NCBI RefSeq assembly: GCF_012273515.2
Contig: NZ_CP050975.2
Location: forward strand, 6,138,001 to 6,202,000
Source of the DNA: Streptomyces sp. RPA4-2
GTDB taxonomy: Bacteria; Actinomycetota; Actinomycetes; Streptomycetales; Streptomycetaceae
Direction of reading: 5' to 3'
DNA: 64,000 nucleotides
Position 1 is the stretch's first letter. Each line of letters starts with the position of its first letter. A program made the translations under genes and the position numbers. Positions 1 to 6,838 of this stretch are shown here, in pieces. The notes beneath the pieces were generated by a model. That model did not search any database, was not told the origin of the DNA, and saw only the letters and a program-made list of their open reading frames with translations.

Positions 1-618
1 CTGCTGCCCACCCCGGCCGCCGCCGACGGCACCGGTGGACCCGGCACCTCGCCCAAACGGCAGGGCGGGATGAACCTGCGCACCGCTGTCACCCTGCTGC
101 CCACCCCCGCCGCGCGTGACTGGAAGTCCGGCGCCTCCAACCTCCTTGGAACCAACTCCCGTCCCCTGAACGAGGTGGTGGTGAACCTGCTGCCCACCCC
201 CAAGGCGTCGGACGGGCCACACGGCGGGCCCAACCAGCGTGACACGGCGGGCAACTACTACCTGCCCGGCCAGGCCGTGCGCCTCGACGGCCGGTGGGTG
301 GCCACCAACGGCACCGACTACGGGCCCGCCATCCGCCGCTGGGAGCAGGTTCTGGGCCGACCCGCGCCCGAGCCGACCGAGCCCGGGACCAAGGGGAACC
401 GCCGGCTGTCCCCGGCGTTCGTCGAATGGATGATGGGCGCCGATCCCGGCTGGGTCACCGGCCCCGACCTGGGCCTGTCCCGCTCCGACCAGCTCAAGAT
501 CCTCGGCAACGGCGTCGTCATCCACCAAGCCGCACTCGCCTACCGCGCCCTGCTCGCCGCCACCGCGCCCGAAGCCGCGGAGGCCGCGTCGGCTCAGCTC
601 ACCCTCGATATCGCATAG
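1..618 (+). CDS. DNA (cytosine-5) methyltransferase, C-terminal part (5' truncated by window)
   Basis: The reading frame is open from base 1, so the gene starts outside the window. The visible 205 residues carry three copies of an LLPTP motif (LLPTPAAADG, LLPTPAARDW, LLPTPKASDG), then a segment with LSPAFVEWMMG and near the end LKILGNGVV. The latter two resemble the end of phage and mobile-element C5 methyltransferases, where LGN-[AG]-V is conserved motif X. The catalytic Pro-Cys motif is not in view, so activity cannot be judged. It would modify the element's own DNA, perhaps against restriction. It lies 90 bp upstream of the primase gene on the same strand. Family assignment is moderate because only the C-terminus is visible. 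Confidence 0.6.
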   Translation: MLPTPAAADGTGGPGTSPKRQGGMNLRTAVTLLPTPAARDWKSGASNLLGTNSRPLNEVVVNLLPTPKASDGPHGGPNQRDTAGNYYLPGQAVRLDGRWVATNGTDYGPAIRRWEQVLGRPAPEPTEPGTKGNRRLSPAFVEWMMGADPGWVTGPDLGLSRSDQLKILGNGVVIHQAALAYRALLAATAPEAAEAASAQLTLDIA

Positions 619-708
619 CTACGCCGCGGCGGCGGGACTCCCCAGCAAGGTCGCCCGCCGCCGCGGTTCTCCCTGCCCATCCGAAGACAGAAACAGGAGA
701 ACCCCAGC

Positions 709-1608
709 ATGCCGTACCCCGACGGCCCTGCCCAGCTCGCCTCAGCGCTTGACGCAGCGTCGCGAGACTGGCGCGTCTTCCCTCTCATCCCCGGAGACAA
801 GCGGCCCGCCGTCCGCGACTGGGAACAGCGCGCCACGGCCGATCACGTCCGCATCACCCGGTGCTGGACACATGCCGCGTACAACGTCGGCATCGCGACT
901 GGCCCGTCCGGCCTGGTCGTCATCGACCTGGACCGGCCCAAGCACCCCACCGACACCCCGCCGGCCGAATGGGCCAAGCACGGTGTCACGGAAGGCGCCG
1001 ACGTGCTCGCCGTACTCTGCGAGCGCCACGGCCAGCCCCTCCCCACCGACACCTACACGGTCGGTACTTGGAGCGGCGGCACCCATCTGTACTTCGCCGC
1101 ACCGGAGAGCGAACCTCTGCGGAACACCGCCGGGGACAGCACCCGAGGGCTCGGCTGGAAGGTCGATACCCGCGCCGTGGGCGGACTCGTGGTCGGCGCG
1201 GGCAGCACCTTCAACAATCGCCCGTACGCGGTCACCCACAACGCCCCTGTGGCGCCGCTGCCCGGCTGGCTCGCCGAACTCCTACGCCCCACCCCGCTGC
1301 CTCCGCAGAAGCCCGTCACAGTCGCCCTCACCGGACACGGACGCCGTGCGGCCTTCCTGCGGTCCGCCGTCAACGGCGAGGTGGAACGGGTCACCGGCTC
1401 CGGCGAACACCAACACAATGACGCGCTCTTCATCGCCGCAGCCGCCCTCGGACAGCTCGTCGCCGGCGGCGAGCTGAGCGAAGCCGACGTCACCGGCTGG
1501 CTCCTCACTGCCGCGCTCCAGGTCGGACAGGGCGAGCGCGAGGCACGGCGCACCATCGCTTCCGGCCTCCGGGCCGGAGCACGGCGCCCCCGGACGGTCG
1601 CCGCATGA
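709..1608 (+). CDS. Bifunctional DNA primase/polymerase (prim-pol), element replication protein
   Basis: 299 residues. The N-terminal part has the features of the archaeo-eukaryotic primase-polymerase fold: a metal-binding DxD in VVIDLD (about residue 71), SGGTHLYF (about 123), and a VDTRAVGGLVVGAGS segment followed by PLPGWL. The C-terminal third is helical and probably a linker. In actinomycete integrative elements such proteins (the RepPP type) prime or initiate replication of the excised circle. The ATG follows a purine-rich AGGAG about 8 nt upstream. The stop overlaps the ATPase start by 4 nt (ATGA at 1605-1608), implying coupled translation. Confidence 0.85.
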   Translation: MPYPDGPAQLASALDAASRDWRVFPLIPGDKRPAVRDWEQRATADHVRITRCWTHAAYNVGIATGPSGLVVIDLDRPKHPTDTPPAEWAKHGVTEGADVLAVLCERHGQPLPTDTYTVGTWSGGTHLYFAAPESEPLRNTAGDSTRGLGWKVDTRAVGGLVVGAGSTFNNRPYAVTHNAPVAPLPGWLAELLRPTPLPPQKPVTVALTGHGRRAAFLRSAVNGEVERVTGSGEHQHNDALFIAAAALGQLVAGGELSEADVTGWLLTAALQVGQGEREARRTIASGLRAGARRPRTVAA

Positions 1609-2762
1609 GCACCAGCCCCATCCCGCCCCTGCACCTGTACTCCGTGCCCAGCGACACCGAGGCAGCCCCGCTCGCGCCCCCGAAGCGGGAGCGCCCGCGG
1701 ACCGCATGGACGGCCGATCAGCTCATGGCCGCCAACTTCCCCGAGCCCAAATGGGCCGTGCCCGACATCCTCGCCGAAGGCGTCAGCCTGCTCGCCGGAC
1801 CGCCCAAGGTCGGCAAATCCTGGCTCTCCCTCGGGCTGGCACTCGCGGTCGCCGCCGGAGGCCAGGCGTTCGACTCCGTACCAGTTCAGGGCGGGCCCGT
1901 GCTCTATCTCGCCCTGGAGGACACCCCGCGCCGCCTTCAGACCCGGATGGGCAAGCTCTTGGGCGGAAAGCCGGCTCCCGCTGGGCTGACCCTGGTCACC
2001 GAGTGTCCGCCCTTCCCCCAGGGCGGAACCGAGGCCATCGCACAGTGGCTGGACCGAAACCCCGACGCCCGCATGGTCGTCATCGACGTGTTCGCCAAGA
2101 TGCGCGGACAGGCCCCGCAGGGCGTATCGGCGTACGACGCGGACTATGTCTCTGTCGGCTACGCCAAGCGGCTCGCGGACCACTACGGCATCGCTGTCGT
2201 CCTGGTCCACCACGTCCGCAAGGCAGGCTCCGACGACTTCCTGACCGAGGTGTCCGGGACCAACGGCATCGCGGGCGCGGCAGACGCCACCCTCGTGCTG
2301 AAGCGGGCCCGCGGGCAGGCAGACGGCATCCTGCACGTCACCGGCCGCGACGTGGACGAAAGCGAGTACGCCCTCAGCTTCCAACCCGCCTCCGGCGCCT
2401 GGCACTTGCTGGACGGACCGGTGTCCGACCACACCGTCGGCGATACCCGCGCCACGATCCTGCGCTACGTCCGCGCTCACTCGGGGGCCAGGCCGAAGGA
2501 CATGGCGGGCGAGCTGCCGAACGTCGACCTGGACACGATCCGGCGTACCTGCAACCGCATGGCCGACGCCGGGCAGCTCACCAAGGACGCTGGCGGCCGG
2601 TACTACCCGGACACGGACACCCGGACAGAGGGCGCGCAAGAGGTGTCCGCACTGTCCGCCTGTCCGGTTATGCCATCTGACCTGCGCGAACAGTCCGGAC
2701 AGTCGGAATTGGAGCTGTCCGGCCTGTCCGGTGCGGACGAAGCCGAAAGGATGGCGGAATGA
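1605..2762 (+). CDS. AAA-type ATPase, RepA-like replicative helicase/primase-associated protein
   Basis: 385 residues. Walker A is GPPKVGKSW near residue 67, Walker B is MVVIDVF near 160, and a sensor-like VVLVHHVRKAG near 205 precedes the SGTNGIAGAADATL segment. This is the layout of the AAA_25/RepA hexameric ATPases carried by phages and plasmids. The C-terminal 100 residues look like a winged helix (DTIRRTCNRMADAGQLTK), expected to bind DNA. It presumably works with the upstream primase-polymerase to start replication of the excised element. Start and stop both overlap neighbouring genes by 4 nt. The C-terminal tail is repetitive in SG-Q/LSGLSG-type residues. Confidence 0.8.
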   Translation: MSTSPIPPLHLYSVPSDTEAAPLAPPKRERPRTAWTADQLMAANFPEPKWAVPDILAEGVSLLAGPPKVGKSWLSLGLALAVAAGGQAFDSVPVQGGPVLYLALEDTPRRLQTRMGKLLGGKPAPAGLTLVTECPPFPQGGTEAIAQWLDRNPDARMVVIDVFAKMRGQAPQGVSAYDADYVSVGYAKRLADHYGIAVVLVHHVRKAGSDDFLTEVSGTNGIAGAADATLVLKRARGQADGILHVTGRDVDESEYALSFQPASGAWHLLDGPVSDHTVGDTRATILRYVRAHSGARPKDMAGELPNVDLDTIRRTCNRMADAGQLTKDAGGRYYPDTDTRTEGAQEVSALSACPVMPSDLREQSGQSELELSGLSGADEAERMAE

Positions 2763-2953
2763 GCGCCCGCACGCTCGACGAGAAGATGACCGTCAAGGAG
2801 GTCATCGCCGATCTGAAGGTCGCCCCGTCGACCTTCTACCGGTGGCGCCAACTGGGGAAGGGCCCCCGCGCGATCAAGCTCCCGAACGGCGACGTGCGAA
2901 TCCGGCGGTCGGAGTACGAGCGGTGGCTCACGGAGCGGGAGGACGCTGCGTGA
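2759..2953 (+). CDS. Excisionase-like helix-turn-helix protein
   Basis: 64 residues. The pattern MTVKEVIADLKVAPSTFYRW followed by LPNGDVRIRRSEYERWL is the MerR-like winged HTH of the HTH_17/excisionase group: recognition helix, a short GNGD-type wing, then EYERWL. Next to an integrase such proteins bend DNA at the attachment site and bias recombination towards excision. The ATG overlaps the ATPase stop by 4 nt, and its TGA overlaps the integrase GTG. Length is normal for Xis proteins of Streptomyces elements. The role is inferred from fold and position. Confidence 0.8.
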   Translation: MSARTLDEKMTVKEVIADLKVAPSTFYRWRQLGKGPRAIKLPNGDVRIRRSEYERWLTEREDAA

Positions 2954-4404
2954 GCACGAATGAAGGCATCCCGGCTCGACGCCCGCACGGGTCGGCCAGG
3001 CCGGGGTACTCCCTCGATGTCCGGCTGTGGAAGGTCACGAAGGTCGACCGGAAGGCACGTCCGTACCAACTCCGCTGGGTCGTGGGCGGGAAGGTGAGCA
3101 GCGCGACGTTCGCCACGTCGGCACTCGCCGAGAGCCGGCGCTCGGAGCTCCGGCAGGCCATGCGCCGAGGCGAAGCGTTCGAGATCGCAAGCGGACAGCC
3201 CGAGTCCGAAGTCCGTGCGGAGGCGGAAGCGGCGGCTGAGGCCGAGCCGTCGTTGCGGTGGTTCGAATTCTGCCGGAAGTACGTCGCCGGGCGGTGGCGC
3301 ATGAGCGCCGCGAAGACGCGTGAAGGCATGGCGGACGCGCTCGCGGCCGTGGCGCTGGCCATGGTGAAGCGCGGGGACAGTGCTCCTGACGACAAGTACC
3401 TGCGGCTGGCATTCCGGTGGGGGATGGTCCCCGCGAATGCGAGGGAGGATCCGCCGGCCGAGCTGAAAACCGCGTACGAGTGGCTCACGACGCAGGACCG
3501 GCCGGTTGCCGACCTGGCGGACGTCGAGGTGTTCGAGGACGTGGTGTACCGCCTCAGCTACCGGCTGGACGGTACCCCGGCGGCGGGGGAGACGCACAGA
3601 CGGCGGCGGCGCGCCCTGAACACGGCCCTCGAACACGCAGTCGCCTCCAAGGAGCTCCCGGAGAACCCGCTCCAAGGAGCCCGTGGGAAGCGCGTGGGCT
3701 CCGGTGGGGTGGTGGACCGCCGCGTGCTCGTGAACGCCGTACAGGGACGCCAGTTGCTCATCGGCGTCTCCTACGTCGGCTCGTGGGACCGCAGCCGCGG
3801 GCGGCGCCTGGTGGCGTTCTACGGGGTCCTGTACTACGCGGGGCTCAGGCCCGCTGAGGCGGTCGGGCTGAGGCTCTCTGACTGCCACCTGCCGGAGGAG
3901 GGTTGGGGCACGTTGACGCTGAGGGAGACACGTCCCGTATCGGGCAAGCAGTGGACGGACTCCGGGGAGCGGCACGACCGCCGGGGCCTGAAAGCTCGCG
4001 AGTCCGACACCGACCGCCCGGTGCCCATCCCGCCCGTCCTGGTCGCCATCCTTCGAGCCCACCTGAAGGAGTTCGGGACCGCCAAGGAGGGGCGCGTGTT
4101 CGGGAACGAGCGCGGGGGAGTCGTCGGCTCATCCACGTACTGGCGCGTGTGGGAGGAGGCGCGACCGTTCGCCCTTCCGCCGGACCGCGTCGAATCGCCG
4201 CTCGCCGGGCGCCCGTACGACCTGCGTCACGCATGCATCACACGATGGCTGAACGCCGGGGTCCCGATCGCTGAGGTCGCCCGGCGGGTCGGCAACTCCC
4301 CGGAGGTGATCCACCGCCGGTACCACGGGTGCGTGGACGGACACGAGGAAGCCGCCAACCTGAAGATCGCAAAGGCTCTTGAGGGGGAGGGCGACGTAGC
4401 CTGA
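2950..4404 (+). CDS. Tyrosine site-specific integrase
   Basis: 484 residues from the GTG at 2950, which overlaps the excisionase stop (GTGA). The frame stays open upstream, but this start fits the operon's overlap pattern. The layout is an N-terminal arm-binding part, a core-binding helical region (about 115-240) and a catalytic domain. Catalytic positions: Arg300 in GLRPAEA, Arg426 in YDLRHA, and nucleophile Tyr458 in HRRYHGC. The two active-site histidines of the classic tetrad appear replaced, by Tyr423 (YDLR instead of HxLR) and Asn449 (VGNS instead of LGHS). I recall similar substitutions in other actinobacterial integrases. It would recombine attP with a tRNA-located attB. Confidence 0.92.
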   Translation: MSTNEGIPARRPHGSARPGYSLDVRLWKVTKVDRKARPYQLRWVVGGKVSSATFATSALAESRRSELRQAMRRGEAFEIASGQPESEVRAEAEAAAEAEPSLRWFEFCRKYVAGRWRMSAAKTREGMADALAAVALAMVKRGDSAPDDKYLRLAFRWGMVPANAREDPPAELKTAYEWLTTQDRPVADLADVEVFEDVVYRLSYRLDGTPAAGETHRRRRRALNTALEHAVASKELPENPLQGARGKRVGSGGVVDRRVLVNAVQGRQLLIGVSYVGSWDRSRGRRLVAFYGVLYYAGLRPAEAVGLRLSDCHLPEEGWGTLTLRETRPVSGKQWTDSGERHDRRGLKARESDTDRPVPIPPVLVAILRAHLKEFGTAKEGRVFGNERGGVVGSSTYWRVWEEARPFALPPDRVESPLAGRPYDLRHACITRWLNAGVPIAEVARRVGNSPEVIHRRYHGCVDGHEEAANLKIAKALEGEGDVA

Positions 4405-4534
4405 TCGCACCCGTGCCGCGCTGAGACCCGTCTCTTGGTAAGGGCTGGACATGTGGCGCCAGTTCCAACCTCACCAGCGACTCCGCGCCGAATGCCTGGC
4501 GCAAGATCTGTAGGGCTCCCCGCCGCCCCGAGGG

Positions 4535-4564
4535 CGCCCGGGGCGCTCTGGAGCGCCCCGGGCG
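4535..4564. terminator. Strong GC hairpin between convergent int and small membrane gene
   Basis: Two perfectly complementary 14-base arms (4535-4548 and 4551-4564) are separated by TG, so the physical loop is a few bases larger. It lies 130 bp after the integrase stop and 8 bp beyond the stop of the leftward small gene, so it could end transcription from both sides. There is no T-tract, as is common in Streptomyces. Confidence 0.6.
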
Positions 4565-4571
4565 GGGCCCG

Positions 4572-4748
4572 CTACGCGATGATCCCGTGCAACACTGCTA
4601 CTGCCCCTCCGGCAGCGCCGAGTGCCGCTAGGGCTGGCCCGCCGAGGACGAGGACTGTGATCCCAACTACGCCAGCTCCGAGGAGGATGAGCATCCACCG
4701 CTGGGATAGGCGCTCGGGGTCCTGATTTTCATTTGTCTGGTTTGCCAT
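4572..4748 (-). CDS. Small two-helix membrane protein of the element
   Basis: The frame can be extended upstream to 97 residues. The ATG at 4748 is preferred because AGGAG lies 5 nt before it (AGGAGCCTA then ATG), giving 58 residues. The N-terminus is polar (MANQTNENQDPERLSQRW). Two hydrophobic stretches rich in Gly, Ala, Leu and Val follow (MLILLGAGVVGITVLVLGG, then PALAALGAAGGAVAVLHGII). I do not recognise the family. Small hydrophobic proteins are common in Streptomyces plasmids and integrative elements (Spd-type spread genes), but nothing here proves that role. It reads leftwards, away from the palindromic region. Confidence 0.55.
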   Translation of the reverse strand: MANQTNENQDPERLSQRWMLILLGAGVVGITVLVLGGPALAALGAAGGAVAVLHGIIA

Positions 4749-4780
4749 TAGGCTCCTAAGTGGATTCTGATTCGTTGTAG

Positions 4781-4806
4781 CGGCCCCGGGCTGGACCCCG
4801 GGGCCG
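4781..4806. promoter_or_regulatory. 10-bp stem-loop in the divergent control region
   Basis: Arms 4781-4790 and 4797-4806 are perfectly complementary around a six-base loop. The structure lies 33 bp upstream of the start of the leftward small gene and within the 250-bp space before the rightward gene at 4999. It could be a leader hairpin of the leftward transcript or a terminator. Nothing distinguishes these. Confidence 0.35.
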
Positions 4807-4908
4807 TTCGCATCGGTACGAACGGCGAGCCGCTGAGCCCGTTTCGAACCGGTGCTCAACTCCATGGTGAGGCCACTTTCGGGCCACTCAGGCGACTCCT
4901 GGCAACGC

Positions 4909-4987
4909 TTTGATCCGCACTGAGATGATCTAGTTAATTAACTAGTAGAGTCTTATACGCGGATCAAAACGTTGAGATCAAAACGTG
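4909..4987. promoter_or_regulatory. AT-rich nested palindromes and direct repeats, putative operator or replication site
   Basis: The centre is a perfect 16-bp palindrome, CTAGTTAATTAACTAG (4930-4945). It is flanked by an inverted pair, TTTGATCCGC (4909-4918) and GCGGATCAAA (4959-4968). GATCAAAACGT then occurs twice in direct orientation (4962-4972 and 4977-4987), the second ending 11 nt before the ATG at 4999. The block is unusually AT-rich for this genome. Such layouts are typical of operators for a dimeric DNA-binding protein encoded next door, or of an iteron-like origin. Confidence 0.6.
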
Positions 4988-4998
4988 GTGACGGAGCG

Positions 4999-6090
4999 AT
5001 GTCCGGAGTCCTTGAGACGATCGAACGCCGATTGCGTCGGCTGACCGAGATGCAGCGCACCAGGGCTGTGGCACAGGCAGGGGCGGCCCTGCGCGAGGTC
5101 TGGAGGGCCGGGAAGCAGCCCGACCTTGTCAAGCTGCGCGCTCACTTGCTATACGCCCGAGAAGAGGGGCAGCAGCCCCCACTGACTCACCTGCTCAACC
5201 CGCGGGGCATCGCGCTGCGCTTCTACCTGCTGGCTGTCTTCGAGGCGCACTGCCGGCTGAACATCGGTGAGCCGTGGAAGAACGTCCGCAGCCTGGCCCG
5301 CGAGCGACTGTCCTGGTCCGATTTCGTCGCCATCGACGGCGCCTACGACACGAAGACCGGCGCCTACATGCCCGACACCAAGCAGGAGCGGAATTCGGAG
5401 GTACTGCGCCTGCGACAGATCCAGGGGGCCCTGCGAAGCCTGGAGGATTTCGACCTCGGGCGCTCCCTGGTCACTGTGCCCCGAGCGAAGAACGGCGGCC
5501 GCCGCCTCTACGGGTCCTTCTCTCTCATGAGCGAGGAAGGCCGAGGCGACCTCCAAACTTCGCACGCCTACACCGTCCCTCGGAAGGGCTGGAACGGGAA
5601 ACGAACGCTCGCGTTCACCATCCCCGCCGACTTCTTCCTCAACGGCTGGGTCCAAGTGCTCAACCCCTCCGAGGTCGCCACCTGGCTCATCCTGCGCGAG
5701 CTCAGCCAGTACGCCCCGACCAAACACGACGAGGAGGGTGTCTATCTCTACGGCAAAAGGCGGATCGAGGACTTTGGTCTCAAGCGCGATGCCTGGCAGG
5801 ACAGTTGCCACCTACTACGCAAACTCGGCCTGATCCGCTACTACAGCCAGGAGAGTCGCGAGGGCGGTGATGGCGAGCCAGACGGCGGCATCGTCAGCAG
5901 TGGCTGGGGCGACTTCTTCGCTCAGCAACTGCGCGACCGGTACGAGCCGCACCGATACCAGATGACTGATCAGGGCCTGACCCAGGACGCGCTTCAAGGG
6001 TGCATCAAAGAGGTCACTCTTCTCAGGGCTGAGGCGCGTCGCAAGAGAGGGGCGTCGGTCCCGGCCCAGCCGAGCGGGCGAACTGTCTAG
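4999..6090 (+). CDS. Element protein of unknown function, winged-helix-like, possible regulator or replication initiator
   Basis: 363 residues from the ATG at 4999. A TTG at 4972 would add nine residues, but it lies inside the operator-like repeats. I do not recognise the family. The N-terminus (about 1-35) is a basic helical segment. The region around 220-290 (SEVATWLILRELSQY, then GVYLYGKRRIEDFGLKRDAWQDSC and LLRKLGLIRYYS) has the helix-turn-helix-strand rhythm of a winged helix, as in plasmid replication initiators and phage regulators. There is no signal peptide or membrane segment. It lies between the palindrome block and the tRNA attachment side, so it may be an element repressor, replication protein or cargo. 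Confidence 0.75.
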   Translation: MSGVLETIERRLRRLTEMQRTRAVAQAGAALREVWRAGKQPDLVKLRAHLLYAREEGQQPPLTHLLNPRGIALRFYLLAVFEAHCRLNIGEPWKNVRSLARERLSWSDFVAIDGAYDTKTGAYMPDTKQERNSEVLRLRQIQGALRSLEDFDLGRSLVTVPRAKNGGRRLYGSFSLMSEEGRGDLQTSHAYTVPRKGWNGKRTLAFTIPADFFLNGWVQVLNPSEVATWLILRELSQYAPTKHDEEGVYLYGKRRIEDFGLKRDAWQDSCHLLRKLGLIRYYSQESREGGDGEPDGGIVSSGWGDFFAQQLRDRYEPHRYQMTDQGLTQDALQGCIKEVTLLRAEARRKRGASVPAQPSGRTV

Positions 6091-6461
6091 CGATCGCAAG
6101 ATCACTAGAGCGGTTGATGCCCGTTACGGCTAGCCGGTCACGCAGGTCGGCCGACAGTACTGCCGCCACCGCCCTCGGTGGCAGCGCTGGTACTCGCAGT
6201 GCCGATTCTTCCGCTGTCGCCCGGGTTCCAGCGGGCTTCGACCTGCGGGGCCGGGAAGAGGCGGACCAGACCATCAGCGGCACCGGGATAACACCGTGAG
6301 CGGTGGGCCTCGCGTGTCGGAGGCGTGTCGCGTGTATCGCAGATAGTGCGCGAACAGTGAGACAGAACGAGAAAGAGCGGGAGTCAGTGAGACTGACTCC
6401 CGCTCTCTCATCTAGGCATCCGCCCAGCTCAGCGCCTGATTCTTGCTGGCTGTGTGGCGAG
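6091..6461. other. Non-coding element end, about 370 bp next to the tRNA attachment site
   Basis: No credible gene. Reading frames across it have no ribosome-binding site, and one merely reads through the tRNA. GC is somewhat lower than in the flanking core. It contains the hairpin at 6374-6406 and scattered imperfect CGCGTGT-type repeats around 6310-6340. If the tRNA is the attachment site, integrase arm-binding sites would be expected here. Confidence 0.45.
6374..6406 (-). terminator. 15-bp stem-loop terminator downstream of tRNA-Arg
   Basis: Arms 6374-6388 and 6392-6406 are perfectly complementary around a 3-base loop. Read on the minus strand, the direction of the tRNA, the stem is followed by TTTCTCGTTCTGTCTC, a T-rich tail. 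It lies 55 bp beyond the tRNA 3' end and fits an intrinsic terminator. If native to the chromosome, the element boundary must lie further left. Confidence 0.65.
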
Positions 6462-6533
6462 TGCCCCCGGCAGGATTCGAACCTGCGCACACGGCTCCGG
6501 AGGCCGTTGCTCTATCCCCTGAGCTACGGGGGC
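6462..6533 (-). tRNA. tRNA-Arg, anticodon CCG
   Basis: The minus strand folds as a complete cloverleaf. Acceptor arms are GCCCCCG and CGGGGGC with discriminator A. The D arm contains AGCTCAGGGGATAGAGC. The anticodon stem ACGGC/GCCGT encloses the loop CTCCGGA, giving anticodon CCG. The T arm is GCAGG-TTCGAAT-CCTGC. No CCA is encoded. The 3' half faces the integrase-bearing element. Tyrosine integrases of Streptomyces elements typically use the tRNA 3' end as attB and restore it by an identical attP segment, so this is the likely attR side. Confidence 0.96.
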
Positions 6534-6838
6534 GTGTCGGCCTTGGTGTGTGGCGACGGGTAGAACCCTACCAGCTCTTTCGAGGGCGACTGGCATGGGT
6601 TTATGTGGGGGAGGGGCGGTGTGTTGAGGAGGGGCGGGAGGGCGTCCTGGGTGAGTGTGGGGGCGGCTCGGGGGTGTGGGCCGAATGGGTTCAGGGTCCC
6701 CGGTGAGAGTCCCGGATGTCGGGTCGAGGCGGGGTCGGGGCGGCGTCAGGACTCAGCCCGAGCGGGTTCGGGAACACGTCCGGGGTGGAAGTGGGGAAAA
6801 GCCGGACGCGGTGCCGGGCGCGGACCTACTCTCGAGTT
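6534..6838. other. Intergenic G-rich stretch between tRNA-Arg and the response regulator
   Basis: 305 bp without a convincing gene. It must hold the tRNA promoter near its left end, read leftwards, and the promoter of the response regulator. The plus strand from about 6603 to 6700 is strongly G-skewed, with several runs of three to five G. Frames here lack a ribosome-binding site and have atypical codon use. Confidence 0.5.

Noticed and set aside
4830..4860. TTCGAACC-containing segment that looked like a second tRNA fragment or attachment core
   Set aside because: Only about eight bases match the tRNA-Arg T arm and no acceptor or T stem forms, so it is not supported as an att site.
6023..6490. 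155-codon minus-strand frame starting inside tRNA-Arg
   Set aside because: Its first residues (MRRFESCRGH) are translated tRNA sequence, a common artefact; it also runs through a terminator hairpin.
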